64,000 nt of DNA from SAR202 cluster bacterium (GCA_009391535.1 VFHP01000007.1:1-64000); one strand, 5' to 3'. Shown: positions 12,071 through 19,914, counted from the stretch's first letter. Translations and numbers: made by a program. Notes: generated by a model from the sequence alone, not told the origin.

Positions 12071-12195
12071 TTCGCCAAGATGCCTATAGCCAGCGAGATT
12101 TGGTTACATTTTGTTGACACTTATTTTTAAATGCTAATATTTTTTAGTATGTATTACTCTAACTTATCATATCGCCAAGATAGCCATAGTCAGCG
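12071..12195 (+). repeat. imperfect 25-base direct repeat
   Basis: TCGCCAAGATGCCTATAGCC at 12072 and TCGCCAAGATAGCCATAGTC at 12172, both followed by AGCG, 100 bases apart. Partial copies (TAGTCAGCCATTTA) lie at 12335-12348 and 12809-12823, on either side of the gene at 12362. Confidence 0.6.
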
Positions 12196-12264
12196 GTTTC
12201 GGGCTAAATATATATGATATATAAATAAAGATTCGTATTTTTCAATTTTTTATTAAAGAACCAC

Positions 12265-12293
12265 TTGACATATGCCGATCTATAGTATATAAT
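12265..12293 (+). promoter_or_regulatory. early-type promoter
   Basis: TTGACA 12265-12270, 17-nt spacer with GCCGATC, TATAAT 12288-12293, preceded by TTAAAGAACCAC. It drives the gene at 12362. Confidence 0.88.
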
Positions 12294-12361
12294 GATATGT
12301 ACTATCCAAACTAGGAAGGTCGCACGATAACGTATAGTCAGCCATTTAGGAGCAATTTTAT

Positions 12362-12805
12362 ATGACGGAAAGAAAACGTGGGCAAAAAATATGCGAGAAC
12401 TGCGGGGAAGTAAATGGTGTTCGTGCATATGAATGTAAAAAATGTGATTATCCTTTTAAGATGAAGAAATATAGGAAAGGAAATAAAAAGAAGAAGGTAG
12501 AGGATCATATGACTCTTAATAAGGGCGACTTGATTCGTGTTGTGGGCGGCTCTGGGCCATTTTATACAGGAGAAGATGGAGATAAAATATATTTAGTTGA
12601 TAGAGGTAAATATACTGTTGCAGATGTAGATAAATTAGGTATACATGCTCATGGTAAACATGGTTATAGTTATCTTTATATGGGTAAAAGATGCCGATCC
12701 CCCATGATGGAGAGCATCACGAAAGCACCGTGTAAAATCGTATTGTTGAAGGCTGTGTCTCACCCGAACCACGAGTCACCCAAACGCCGCCGGTCGCGAG
12801 CTTAA
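12362..12805 (+). CDS. zinc-ribbon protein with small C-terminal domain (147 aa)
   Basis: A 147-residue basic protein. CENC and CKKC (about residues 11-28) form a zinc ribbon, followed by a Lys-rich linker. A second domain with KGDLIRVVGGSGPFY and later KYTVADVDKLGIHAHG looks like an SH3-type barrel I have seen in phage proteins. The tail is Arg-rich. Nucleic-acid binding is likely by composition; role unknown. GGAGC ribosome site. Confidence 0.6.
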   Translation: MTERKRGQKICENCGEVNGVRAYECKKCDYPFKMKKYRKGNKKKKVEDHMTLNKGDLIRVVGGSGPFYTGEDGDKIYLVDRGKYTVADVDKLGIHAHGKHGYSYLYMGKRCRSPMMESITKAPCKIVLLKAVSHPNHESPKRRRSRA

Positions 12806-12847
12806 GCATAGTCAGCCATTTTATGATAAATATATACTACATACCCA

Positions 12848-12876
12848 TTGACATATAGATATACATACTATATAAT
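12848..12876 (+). promoter_or_regulatory. promoter without CCGATA motif
   Basis: TTGACA 12848-12853, 17-nt spacer, TATAAT 12871-12876. The downstream 100 bases hold no good ORF start. Confidence 0.72.
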
Positions 12877-12976
12877 ATACAATATAGACTACTCATTATT
12901 CACTCTTTTGGAGGCAAAAAGACACTTATTTACTCTTAATTACACATTTATATTAACTTTTAATGCTTATTGTGAG

Positions 12977-13102
12977 GTGAGGAGGTTGAAACCAAGAAAT
13001 AGAAAAATAGGGAGATTTAAAATCTTCTTATGGATGTGTGTATGGTGGATGTATGTAATGACTATATTTGTTGGGTCATTTCGTGAACGTATAGCTTGGT
13101 GA
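12977..13102 (+). CDS. possible small membrane protein (41 aa)
   Basis: A reading opened by GTG 12977 (or TTG 12986) gives a basic N-terminus (KPRNRKIGRFK) and a Trp-rich hydrophobic segment ending near the C-terminus. GAGGAGG lies at the start itself, so the true start is unclear; ATG 13033 is another option. Low confidence. Confidence 0.3.
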   Translation: MRRLKPRNRKIGRFKIFLWMCVWWMYVMTIFVGSFRERIAW

Positions 13103-13124
13103 ACTCCCCGTAATCGTGTATAAT
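13096..13124 (+). promoter_or_regulatory. candidate promoter
   Basis: TTGGTG 13096-13101, 17-nt spacer, TATAAT 13119-13124. It would drive 13234-13872 with a 110-base leader holding the repeat below. Confidence 0.5.
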
Positions 13125-13128
13125 ATGA

Positions 13129-13190
13129 TGGGTAACAATCCCATTAACCCTCTTATCTTTTTATGGTTTTTGGGTAATAATCCCACATTA
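13129..13190 (+). repeat. leader repeat TGGGTAAYAATCCCA
   Basis: TGGGTAACAATCCCATTA at 13129-13146 and TGGGTAATAATCCCACATTA at 13171-13190. Each can fold as a small GGG/CCC hairpin. Confidence 0.5.
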
Positions 13191-13233
13191 AAAAAGAAAC
13201 ACGGAGAAAAAAGACTTTTCGGGAGAAAAAAAG

Positions 13234-13479
13234 ATGCCATCCAATGATGAGATAAAAGATGATATGAATAAAGTCATAAAAGAACTGGAATCAAGGGGCG
13301 TAACTCACAATATGAGTCCCGATGAGATGACAGGACTTGGCGATGTCGTAGAGCAAGCCCTGAAAAGCGTAGGAATAACACAAGAGCGTTTTAAAAGCTG
13401 GTTCAATCTGAAAGAGTGTAACTGCTCCAAAAGAAAGAAATGGCTTAACAACTTATTTTCATGGAAAAAGAAAACCTAA
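13234..13479 (+). CDS. hypothetical protein (81 aa)
   Basis: An 81-residue helical protein with a C-terminal FKSWFNLKECNCSKRKKWLN block (about residues 52-71) that recurs in phage proteins as I recall them; the CNC may bind metal. Start after CGGGAGAAAAAAAG. It leads a three-gene group. Function unknown. Confidence 0.6.
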   Translation: MPSNDEIKDDMNKVIKELESRGVTHNMSPDEMTGLGDVVEQALKSVGITQERFKSWFNLKECNCSKRKKWLNNLFSWKKKT

Positions 13480-13496
13480 TTTAGAAAGGCAAAAAA

Positions 13497-13709
13497 ATGT
13501 CATACCAATTTTCGTTCAATAACAAAGAACCAAAAAAAGTAGAAGCAGAAATTCCAGCAGTAACTCCAGAACCGGCAGTAGAAGAACCTGCTCCTGAGCC
13601 TACTCCTGAGCCTACTCCTGAGCCTACTCCTGAGCCTACTCCTGAGCCTGCTCCTGAGCCTGCTCCTGAACCAAAAAAGGGCAAGGATAAATCAAATAAC
13701 GTAATATAG
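13497..13709 (+). CDS. PEPT-repeat protein (70 aa)
   Basis: A 70-residue protein whose middle is about eight PEPT/PEPA tetrapeptides (residues 25-58), encoded by near-identical CCTGAGCCTACT units. This gives a stiff, extended acidic linker; the flanks are Lys-rich. The DNA repeat can change length by slippage. Ribosome site AGAAAGGC. Function unknown. Confidence 0.6.
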   Translation: MSYQFSFNNKEPKKVEAEIPAVTPEPAVEEPAPEPTPEPTPEPTPEPTPEPAPEPAPEPKKGKDKSNNVI

Positions 13710-13716
13710 TAAAAAG

Positions 13717-13872
13717 ATGAAAAAAGCAGAAATAGGATTCTTGTCCGTAATGATGGCGATACAACTGCCTTTTGAGGGTGCTGTAGAAGCATTGTTCATT
13801 TACCTAATTTGTGAAAAAATTTTCAAGAAAATTAAAGAACCCCTATTGACTTTGACGATAACTATTGTATAA
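13717..13872 (+). CDS. small membrane protein (51 aa)
   Basis: A 51-residue protein (MKKAEIGFLSVMMAIQ) with one or two hydrophobic helices and a basic central patch (KIFKKIK). The reading ends on the TAA inside the -10 of the next promoter, a compact layout. Ribosome site weak. Confidence 0.45.
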   Translation: MKKAEIGFLSVMMAIQLPFEGAVEALFIYLICEKIFKKIKEPLLTLTITIV

Positions 13873-13873
13873 T
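13846..13873 (+). promoter_or_regulatory. early-type promoter
   Basis: TTGACT 13846-13851, 16-nt spacer with ACGATA, TATAAT 13868-13873, preceded by TTAAAGAACCCC. It drives 13919-14889. Confidence 0.88.
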
Positions 13874-13918
13874 GAAGGCATAACCCAAACAAACCACGAT
13901 TGAAAAAGGAGAATTGAA

Positions 13919-14302
13919 ATGGGTGCAAATTTTTGTATGGCTAAGTTTCCAAGATTTACTTTTAACGAAGCCCGTAAGGGAGAGTTCCGTCAGACTTTGG
14001 AATCTATGACGGAGGATGACAAAGAGTATTTGCGTGACTGCTACTACTTTGATGATGAGAGTGACAGTTTAGTTATTGAGGACATGCTACAAGTTATCGA
14101 GGAAGCATCTGACCTTGTGACCAGAGAAACAGGCGAGTGGTCTGAGTACGATGAGAACGGCAATACCGTGTACCTCACCTACTCTGGCGGTATGTCTTGG
14201 GGTGATAATCCAACAGAGGCATACTTAACCTTAGATAAGGCATCATATTTGGAGTCTGTCTACAATCTTGCTATGAAGTTTTCAGCGGAGGACAGAGCGT
14301 GA
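13919..14302 (+). CDS. hypothetical protein (127 aa)
   Basis: A 127-residue acidic protein with LTYSGGMSWGDNPTEAYLT near residues 81-99, a block seen in other phage proteins of unknown function. AAAAGGAGAATTGAA ribosome site. It heads a chain of coupled genes (GTGA overlaps). Confidence 0.65.
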   Translation: MGANFCMAKFPRFTFNEARKGEFRQTLESMTEDDKEYLRDCYYFDDESDSLVIEDMLQVIEEASDLVTRETGEWSEYDENGNTVYLTYSGGMSWGDNPTEAYLTLDKASYLESVYNLAMKFSAEDRA

Positions 14303-14439
14303 CATATTATATGTTTATTGAATCAGGTTGTGCGTTTGAAGCAACGTCAGAAGAAGATGCTCGTGAGCAAGCTACCGCTTGGTATATCGAGCAACTACAA
14401 AAGGGCGAAATTGTAATATCAGTAGAGGAGGAGTGGTGA
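14299..14439 (+). CDS. hypothetical protein (46 aa), GTG start
   Basis: A 46-residue acidic protein (MTYYMFIESGCAFEATSEED) with an Ala/Glu helix, reminiscent of small phage proteins carrying an EDA-like motif. GTGA overlap with the previous stop. Confidence 0.5.
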   Translation: MTYYMFIESGCAFEATSEEDAREQATAWYIEQLQKGEIVISVEEEW

Positions 14440-14585
14440 GCGAATTAAAAAGTTATTATGTAGATTTAGAAGATGGTTACGAGATAGGAGACTTGTACTA
14501 TCATAATAATGAGGCATATGAAGTTATCAGGATTGAGGGCTGGAACCAGTTAATGGAGGTACAGGAAATTGAGCCGAGTGTATAG
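14436..14585 (+). CDS. hypothetical protein (49 aa), GTG start
   Basis: A 49-residue acidic protein (VSELKSYYVDLEDGYEIGD) with a short beta-like fold pattern. AGAGGAGGAG directly precedes the GTG, and the start overlaps the previous stop (GTGA). Confidence 0.5.
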   Translation: MSELKSYYVDLEDGYEIGDLYYHNNEAYEVIRIEGWNQLMEVQEIEPSV

Positions 14586-14889
14586 CGACAAGCAAAAAGA
14601 AATCATAATTAAATGTATCAACAGTTTTGGTACTCACCAACATCCAGCACCAGATTCAGTTCCACTGGAGGGGTTCACAGAACATTACATCATACAGTGT
14701 TTATGTGAAGCTCTAGAACATGAACGAGGTAAGACTAATCTTGTAGACTGGATAGTTCACGAACTGTTGGAACATAAGCACGATGTACTGGGAAGCAATG
14801 CTGTATCTTGTAGTCCAGCGGGCGAGCTTTATGACGACGTAGTGGAGGCTTTTGAGAAATTTTTAGGAAAAACTAAAGTTACCACTTGA
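14569..14889 (+). CDS. hypothetical protein (106 aa), TTG or GTG start
   Basis: A 106-residue protein. TTG 14569 (MSRVYSDKQKEIIIK) follows ACAGGAAA; GTG 14578 is an alternative. It has His-rich stretches (FGTHQHP, HELLEHKHD) and CLCEALEHERG. Probably helical; no family recognised. The stop overlaps the next promoter. Confidence 0.55.
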   Translation: MSRVYSDKQKEIIIKCINSFGTHQHPAPDSVPLEGFTEHYIIQCLCEALEHERGKTNLVDWIVHELLEHKHDVLGSNAVSCSPAGELYDDVVEAFEKFLGKTKVTT

Positions 14890-14913
14890 CTTCGACGATA
14901 ACTATTGTATAAT
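14886..14913 (+). promoter_or_regulatory. early-type promoter of rIIA
   Basis: TTGACT 14886-14891, 16-nt spacer with ACGATA, TATAAT 14908-14913, preceded by CTAAAGTTACCAC. Confidence 0.88.
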
Positions 14914-14937
14914 CGAAGTATCGCCCAATCAACGGGC

Positions 14938-14957
14938 AACCAACCAACCAACCAACC
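14938..14957 (+). repeat. AACC tetranucleotide tandem repeat
   Basis: Five AACC units in the leader between the rIIA promoter and its ribosome site (CAGGAGATTAGGAA). Slippage here would alter leader length only. Confidence 0.7.
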
Positions 14958-14972
14958 ACAGGAGATTAGGAA

Positions 14973-16913
14973 ATGAAACTTTACACAGAAGATCAGAACG
15001 TAAACGTACACGGCGACTTCGAGACATCCGACTTTGCCATTGGCGACATCGCATTCATCGTAGATATGTTCGCTGACAAGGTGTACTCTCATAAAGAGCG
15101 AGCGATTATCCGTGAGCTATCTTGCAACGCACACGACAGCCATGTCATGGCTGGCACTACAGACGTACCATTCAACGTACATCTGCCTACACAGTTAGAG
15201 CCATTCTTCTCTATACGGGATTTTGGCACAGGTCTGTCAGATGACGAGGTGCGTAACATCTTTGCTGGTATTGGTATCAGTACCAAGCGTGACAGCAACG
15301 AGGTCATTGGTTGCTTCGGTATTGGCAGTCTGTCACCCTACTCTATGACAGATAGTTTTACCGTAAAAAGTTATATCGACGGTGTGTGCCGTACCTACAC
15401 ATGCTACCGTGACGAAGAACGTAAGCCAGTGGTGGCTCTGCTTACAGAGTTAGCGACAGATGAGGCTAACGGTCTGGAGGTCAGCCTGTCCGTAGAGGGC
15501 AAGTGGTACGAGTTCTCAGAGGAGGCACAGAATGTGTTTCGATTCTGGGAAGGTACTGTACCGCAGATCAACGACAAAAGCGTCATGGAGGCCATCGAGG
15601 AAACCCGTGAGGAATATGCCTTCAGGGGTGACGACTTTGGCCTGACCGCTGGTTGGGGTAGCATGTACGCTCTAATGGGCAACATCGCCTACAAGATTCC
15701 TGATGAGCTAGACGAGTTCAACACTAAGGGATACCTTAAGTTTGATCTGGGTGAGTTGAGCTTTGATACTGCCCGTGAGAACCTTGCTATGGACGACAAG
15801 ACCAAGAAGGCTATCAAGGATAAGTTTCAAGAGGTAAAAGATAAGTTGGCTGTAGAAGCGGGTCAGCAAATTGCAGAGTTGGACACTCCGTTCAAACAGG
15901 CTGTTCTTGCTAACCGCCTGCGTCAGGGTAATCTTGGTAAGCATATCAAGGCAAACCTTGAGCAGTACGATCTACCAGAGCCAACCAAAGAGTTTACCTA
16001 CTTCCAGCGTAGCTGGAGTAGCACCGACAAGGCTACATCCAAGCGTGTACCAGTGGGTGACAATATCCAGTATTACCGTCATAAAGACCGTATGCAGACT
16101 CGTATCAAGGAATACCTCAAAGGCTTCAGAAAGCTAACAATGGTTATCCTATCGGACGAGCAAATCAAAGAGTGCTTGATCGACGAGGACGTATTGCTGG
16201 ACTTGGAGGACTTGCCGAAAGTTGTACGCCAGAGTTACGCCACAGCAGGTAGCACAGTCAAGACGTTTGTGTTTGACCGTAACCACTCTGGCTGGACAAA
16301 CAAAGACTACTTCGACGAAACCGAGCTAACTATTGATGGCGACGAGATAGTGTACATCGAGATCAATCGTTGGGAGCCACAGGGGGCAAATGGTGTGTAC
16401 TACTGCAATAGTGACGTTAGACGGGTATTGTCTCGTCTGGAGAAGTGTGGCATAGACGCACCAAAAGTTATTGCTCTGAAGTCAGCGTTTCTTAAGACCA
16501 AGCAATTCGAGAAGGGTAACTTCATTGACCTTGCAGATTACGTCAAGCGTGAGTTGGCCGCACGTTCGCCTAAAACCTACTACGACTACAATGTTCGTCA
16601 GTTCGGCGTGTTCAAGCAGATGCACAAGCACATGCAACAGCAGGACATCAGTGACATGATAGAACTCGTAGAAAGTCACAGTAACAGCGAGGTAGCTGAC
16701 TGGCTATCCTCTCTCAATCAGGATCGTGAAGTTGCCGACATGGAGAAGGACACCATGATTCAGGATATGATGGACGAGTTCTTCGTCAAGTACGAGATGC
16801 TTACATTCTTGTCAGACTGGGAGATGACTCATACTGACGAGGAATACCAAACAAAAATCGCAAACTATATTGGAGGTACTATTCGTGAAAACGCAAAGAC
16901 GACCGAGAACTAG
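14973..16913 (+). CDS. rIIA: rIIA-like GHKL ATPase
   Basis: A 646-residue homologue of T4 rIIA. The GHKL ATP site is clear: N-box IIRELSCNAHDSH (about 45-57, Glu48 and Asn52), G1 DFGTGLS (83-89) and G2 GCFGIGSLSPYSM (113-125). In T4, rIIA with rIIB counters the host RexAB exclusion system and affects lysis inhibition; the mechanism is unresolved. Its own promoter, an AACC-repeat leader and CAGGAG ribosome site are upstream. The rIIB-like gene follows after two small genes. Confidence 0.88.
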   Translation: MKLYTEDQNVNVHGDFETSDFAIGDIAFIVDMFADKVYSHKERAIIRELSCNAHDSHVMAGTTDVPFNVHLPTQLEPFFSIRDFGTGLSDDEVRNIFAGIGISTKRDSNEVIGCFGIGSLSPYSMTDSFTVKSYIDGVCRTYTCYRDEERKPVVALLTELATDEANGLEVSLSVEGKWYEFSEEAQNVFRFWEGTVPQINDKSVMEAIEETREEYAFRGDDFGLTAGWGSMYALMGNIAYKIPDELDEFNTKGYLKFDLGELSFDTARENLAMDDKTKKAIKDKFQEVKDKLAVEAGQQIAELDTPFKQAVLANRLRQGNLGKHIKANLEQYDLPEPTKEFTYFQRSWSSTDKATSKRVPVGDNIQYYRHKDRMQTRIKEYLKGFRKLTMVILSDEQIKECLIDEDVLLDLEDLPKVVRQSYATAGSTVKTFVFDRNHSGWTNKDYFDETELTIDGDEIVYIEINRWEPQGANGVYYCNSDVRRVLSRLEKCGIDAPKVIALKSAFLKTKQFEKGNFIDLADYVKRELAARSPKTYYDYNVRQFGVFKQMHKHMQQQDISDMIELVESHSNSEVADWLSSLNQDREVADMEKDTMIQDMMDEFFVKYEMLTFLSDWEMTHTDEEYQTKIANYIGGTIRENAKTTEN

Positions 16914-17244
16914 GCCTGTCGCACCTAAGCCAATCGAGGCAAAGGTGAGCAAGCCTGAGATACCCAATGAAATTTTAAAAGACTTTTTAGAGGAGAAATG
17001 TAACTTAAGTACGCTAAAAGATATATCTAAGATTCGTGCTGGATTCCTATGGGAGAAAGGTAACATTCAACGATATAGAATTAACGTGTGGCAAACAACG
17101 TATGAGATGGGGCAGTTCTGTCCAAACACTAAGATTATACATTCATATTTTGTTTTCTACTATCCCGATGAACAGATGATCGTGGATAAAACCGCCGAAC
17201 CGGTTGACAAGCATAAAGATTTATTAGGAAGAATTAGAACATGA
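16885..17244 (+). CDS. hypothetical protein (119 aa), GTG start
   Basis: A 119-residue protein with a Pro/Arg/Lys-rich N-terminus (VKTQRRPRTRPVAPKPIEAK) then a helical segment and a hydrophobic IIHSYFVFYYPDEQ stretch. GTG 16885 is favoured by TTGGAGGT upstream and overlaps rIIA by 29 bases. Confidence 0.55.
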   Translation: MKTQRRPRTRPVAPKPIEAKVSKPEIPNEILKDFLEEKCNLSTLKDISKIRAGFLWEKGNIQRYRINVWQTTYEMGQFCPNTKIIHSYFVFYYPDEQMIVDKTAEPVDKHKDLLGRIRT

Positions 17245-17453
17245 GTAATACAGTAACTTTAAGCAAGCATGAGATGGTAGTGGATAGGCATCACGAAATC
17301 ACAGTAGTCATTGAAGGTGGCATGTGTGTAGATGTCAGAGGACTACCAGAGGATTGGGACTATACCATCGAGGACTATGATGTTTTTGAAGAAACTTATT
17401 CAGAGCAAATGCAGTCGGAATTAGAACCGATAGAAAAAGAAGAAGAAAATTAG
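17241..17453 (+). CDS. hypothetical acidic protein (70 aa)
   Basis: A 70-residue acidic protein with beta-like ITVVIEGGMCVDVRGLPEDW and a Glu-rich tail. ATGA overlap couples it to the gene upstream. A similar pattern (VxGLPxGxxVxVxDYD) occurs in small phage proteins of unknown role. Confidence 0.55.
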   Translation: MSNTVTLSKHEMVVDRHHEITVVIEGGMCVDVRGLPEDWDYTIEDYDVFEETYSEQMQSELEPIEKEEEN

Positions 17454-17473
17454 AAAAAAGTTAAAGATACCTC

Positions 17474-17501
17474 TTGACTTTGACGATAACTATACTATAA
17501 T
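17474..17501 (+). promoter_or_regulatory. early-type promoter of rIIB
   Basis: TTGACT 17474-17479, 16-nt spacer with ACGATA, TATAAT 17496-17501, preceded by TTAAAGATACCTC. Confidence 0.88.
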
Positions 17502-17548
17502 AGAGTGAAACCAATCACATTACTTTAATTTAGCAAAGGATTAGGATT

Positions 17549-18376
17549 ATGTTGTCACATATCAAATCAAATGACAATCATTGGACAGTTGTACTCGGAG
17601 GTCAGCCATTCCAGTACGACCATACTCACCCAGAGTATAATGGGTTGTGTGAGTGCGTCATGGCTGGTGACGAGAACGAGTTTGTGAACCTCTTTAATAC
17701 AGGGACGGTCATAGAGGACTGGTCGAATGGCGAGTTCGAGTTTCGTGATGGATTCCTATATTACGAGGACGAGCAGGTAGCCAGCCAGCCAACCGAGCGT
17801 ATCATCAACATGCTAAAGAATGGTTGGGATCACAAGCCTATGCTTGCCTACCTTGAGCGTCTGTATCAGAACGTCAGCAATCGTGCTGTGCAAGAGTCTT
17901 ACACATGGTGTAGTCACAAGGGACTGCCAATTACTGATGACGGAATGTTAATCGGTTACAAGGGCGTGTCCATCTATAGTGGTGAAGATCGTACAGATAA
18001 GAACGGTCGTCCTCTTACTGCTGGCGATCACGTTGACAAGTATACAGGAACCTCGTTCCGTAACAACATCGGTGACGAGTGCAGTATGAACCGTCGAAGG
18101 GTCAGCGATAACTGCAACGAGGGTTGTGCCGCTGGTCTGCATGTGGGTACTTACGAGTACGCAAACGACTGGGCTGGTCATGGTGGAGTTGTCTTGCTTG
18201 TTAAGTTCGACCCTGCCGACATCGTTAGTGTCCCAACTGACTGCGAATTCTCTAAGATGCGAGTCAGTAAGTACACTGTGGTCAGCGTTGCTCGTGAGCA
18301 ACTCGAAGAAGAAGTGTACATGGAAGACGAAACCCTGTACGAGGACGACTATTACGAACAAGGAGTAGATTTCTAA
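17549..18376 (+). CDS. rIIB: rIIB-like protein
   Basis: A 275-residue rIIB-like protein. The family core is present: a LERLYQNVSNRAVQESYTW stretch (about 101-119), GLPITDDGMLIGYKGV (123-138), then a CSMNRRRV segment, AAGLHVGTYEYANDW and VKFDPADIVSVP near the C-terminus. In T4, rIIB partners rIIA at the membrane. It is separated from rIIA here by two small genes and has its own promoter; a terminator follows. Confidence 0.85.
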   Translation: MLSHIKSNDNHWTVVLGGQPFQYDHTHPEYNGLCECVMAGDENEFVNLFNTGTVIEDWSNGEFEFRDGFLYYEDEQVASQPTERIINMLKNGWDHKPMLAYLERLYQNVSNRAVQESYTWCSHKGLPITDDGMLIGYKGVSIYSGEDRTDKNGRPLTAGDHVDKYTGTSFRNNIGDECSMNRRRVSDNCNEGCAAGLHVGTYEYANDWAGHGGVVLLVKFDPADIVSVPTDCEFSKMRVSKYTVVSVAREQLEEEVYMEDETLYEDDYYEQGVDF

Positions 18377-18395
18377 TCGTGGTTGGTTAGATCAT

Positions 18396-18433
18396 GGGGA
18401 GTATGGTTCGCCCTGCTCCCCTTTCTTTTCTTT
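18396..18433 (+). terminator. intrinsic terminator
   Basis: GGGGAG (18396-18401) pairs with CTCCCC (18416-18421), followed by TTTCTTTTCTTTTC. It ends the rIIB transcript. Confidence 0.75.
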
Positions 18434-18448
18434 TCAAGGAGAAATGTT

Positions 18449-18625
18449 ATGGCTACTATGAACGACATTGACTGGCAGATTCAACAGATGTTTAATGCTA
18501 TTGACTATTACGAAAGAGCCATTCAGACGACACTTTTTAGGAAAGATGCAGACGAGTATGAGAACACAATCAAGAAACTCAACGCACAAATCAAGGAACT
18601 GGAAAGAAGAAAACATGACTGCTGA
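18449..18625 (+). CDS. small coiled-coil protein (58 aa)
   Basis: A 58-residue, all-helical charged protein (MATMNDIDWQIQQMF) with a C-terminal coiled coil (NTIKKLNAQIKELERRK). ATG 18449 follows CAAGGAGAAATGTT. Unknown role. Confidence 0.6.
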   Translation: MATMNDIDWQIQQMFNAIDYYERAIQTTLFRKDADEYENTIKKLNAQIKELERRKHDC

Positions 18626-18770
18626 AGAAGTTGTTTGGGAATTTTATTTTGATGAAGTTCACGAAAGAAACCGTAAAGACTACGACCCCTATTGGTATAT
18701 TCACGACAATGATATGACTGACCGTCCGACAGAAGAAGAACTGTCAGGGTTCTACTGGAAGGAAGAATAG
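18615..18770 (+). CDS. hypothetical acidic protein (51 aa)
   Basis: A 51-residue protein (MTAEEVVWEFYFDEVHERN) rich in acidic and aromatic residues. It overlaps the coiled-coil gene by 11 bases; GGAAAGAAG serves as ribosome site. Confidence 0.55.
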   Translation: MTAEEVVWEFYFDEVHERNRKDYDPYWYIHDNDMTDRPTEEELSGFYWKEE

Positions 18771-18845
18771 CTAAATGTGTATAATAGTGTGTAAGAACTG
18801 GAGAGCGTAGGACTCTTGTAACGACACACACGGAGTTATGCACGC

Positions 18846-19244
18846 ATGTTTAAAAAACTATTTAGCAATTTCTATCTGTCAGCACTTGCAGTATTCTTGT
18901 CAGGATTAATCTCGGTTTATGATAACGTGATGAATGTCATCTTCTTTAAGACTTTAAAGATGGACGAAAAAAACCCTGTTGCCTCTTGGATTATCGAAAC
19001 CAAAGGAGTCAGTGGTTTAGTAGAAATTAAAGCTGTGACAACCGTGCTTGCCGTAGCTATTATGCTGGCCTTGTTAAAAACTAGATATAAATTAATAGTA
19101 TGGCCGGTTTTTGTTTTTCAACTCTGCTTGTTTTACTATTTGACGTTCCACGTTGCAGGTGATACAGGCGATATGTTTGGAAAAGATTTTGGATTACCTA
19201 TTAAACTTTTCTTCGAGTTCTATATGGGAGAACACAGAATATGA
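18846..19244 (+). CDS. multi-pass membrane protein (132 aa)
   Basis: A 132-residue protein with three to four hydrophobic helices (about 9-30, 65-80, 85-105). The segment with ISVYDNVMNVIF then KNPVASWII resembles the small four-helix membrane family that includes DUF5658; this is a pattern match only. A -10-like TATAAT lies at 18780-18785 without a clear -35. Confidence 0.55.
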   Translation: MFKKLFSNFYLSALAVFLSGLISVYDNVMNVIFFKTLKMDEKNPVASWIIETKGVSGLVEIKAVTTVLAVAIMLALLKTRYKLIVWPVFVFQLCLFYYLTFHVAGDTGDMFGKDFGLPIKLFFEFYMGEHRI

Positions 19245-19318
19245 AGAAGGGCTTTTGGAAAGGACTTGGTGTAGGTTTAGCACTGTTAGTGCTTTTGATT
19301 TTTTTGTTGTTTATCTGA
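19241..19318 (+). CDS. tiny membrane peptide (25 aa)
   Basis: A 25-residue peptide (MKKGFWKGLGVGLALLVLLI...) with a basic N-terminus and one hydrophobic helix to its end. ATGA overlap with the membrane protein upstream supports translation. Confidence 0.45.
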   Translation: MKKGFWKGLGVGLALLVLLIFLLFI

Positions 19319-19328
19319 GGAGGAAACT

Positions 19329-19787
19329 ATGAAAGGCTTATTTATTAGTTTGATGTTTTTAGCGTCTAGCGTGTCTATCACCGCAGACGCAGAGGCACAG
19401 GAAAAAGAGCCTATATTTTTTAAGGCTGTCACCCCTTGCGACGTATTGTCGGGAGTGGGACTCTATGTTAAAGACGTGGGACAGAAGACCATTCGGGGGA
19501 CTGGAGCTATGCTTAAGGGTGCTGGTAGAATTATCACATCCCCATTCAGGGCTAAATTTTATTGGCCTCAACCTAAGATGTTTCGATATGAAAGAGGTTA
19601 CTGGGTTCCTCCTAAGCTGGAGAGACTCCCAACGAAACCTCCGATTGTAGAACCAGAGGGGATTCTAGGCGATCCAGCACCTCCCTCGGAGTGTGATAAG
19701 CAATTATTGCCAAGCGATCTTATCTATCCTTTGCATAGAGGAATCGATAATCAAGAGTTCATTACTCTTGTTGAGTTTAAGTTTTAA
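19329..19787 (+). CDS. secreted protein of unknown function (152 aa)
   Basis: A 152-residue protein with a classical signal peptide (MKGLFISLMFLASSV, cleavage near AEAQ at about 24). The mature part is basic and Pro-rich, with two Cys. Strong TGAGGAGG ribosome site. Probably periplasmic; no family recognised. Exported proteins of this kind recur in the window (58732, 39247). Confidence 0.65.
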   Translation: MKGLFISLMFLASSVSITADAEAQEKEPIFFKAVTPCDVLSGVGLYVKDVGQKTIRGTGAMLKGAGRIITSPFRAKFYWPQPKMFRYERGYWVPPKLERLPTKPPIVEPEGILGDPAPPSECDKQLLPSDLIYPLHRGIDNQEFITLVEFKF

Positions 19788-19799
19788 TCAGGGGAGAAT

Positions 19800-19907
19800 A
19801 TGGTAAAAAGAGGAGAAAGAAATCTTATGTTAAAAGACTATAGCTTAGGTTTTTTATCTGGCATTAGTTTGTCAATGTTAATTGTGATCTACCGAACATT
19901 TGCGTAG
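19800..19907 (+). CDS. tiny membrane protein (35 aa)
   Basis: A 35-residue protein (MVKRGERNLMLKDY) with one hydrophobic helix (about 16-30). AGGGGAGAAT precedes the ATG. Just upstream of the tRNA-Glu gene. Confidence 0.45.
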   Translation: MVKRGERNLMLKDYSLGFLSGISLSMLIVIYRTFA

Positions 19908-19914
19908 CATCACC

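Larger units (their letters stand above)
11986..12361. other. gene-free stretch with repeated motif
   Basis: No gene in these 376 bases. A 25-base imperfect repeat starting TCGCCAAGAT and ending AGTCAGCG lies at 12071-12095 and 12171-12195. A second TTGACA (12114-12119) with a TAATAT-like -10 may be another promoter. A shorter related word precedes the gene at 12362. The stretch may encode small RNAs. Confidence 0.45.

Noticed and set aside
12848-13102. Long reading frame beginning at the 12848 promoter
   Set aside because: It would start within the -35 hexamer; only the distal part could be translated and was kept with low confidence.
13565-13675. Antisense Gly/Ser-rich frame over the PEPT repeat
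   Set aside because: It is the mirror of the tandem repeat in the sense gene and has no start signals.
18780-18785. TATAAT before the 18846 membrane gene as a full promoter
   Set aside because: No -35-like hexamer or extended -10 at the proper distance; may be chance in AT-rich DNA.
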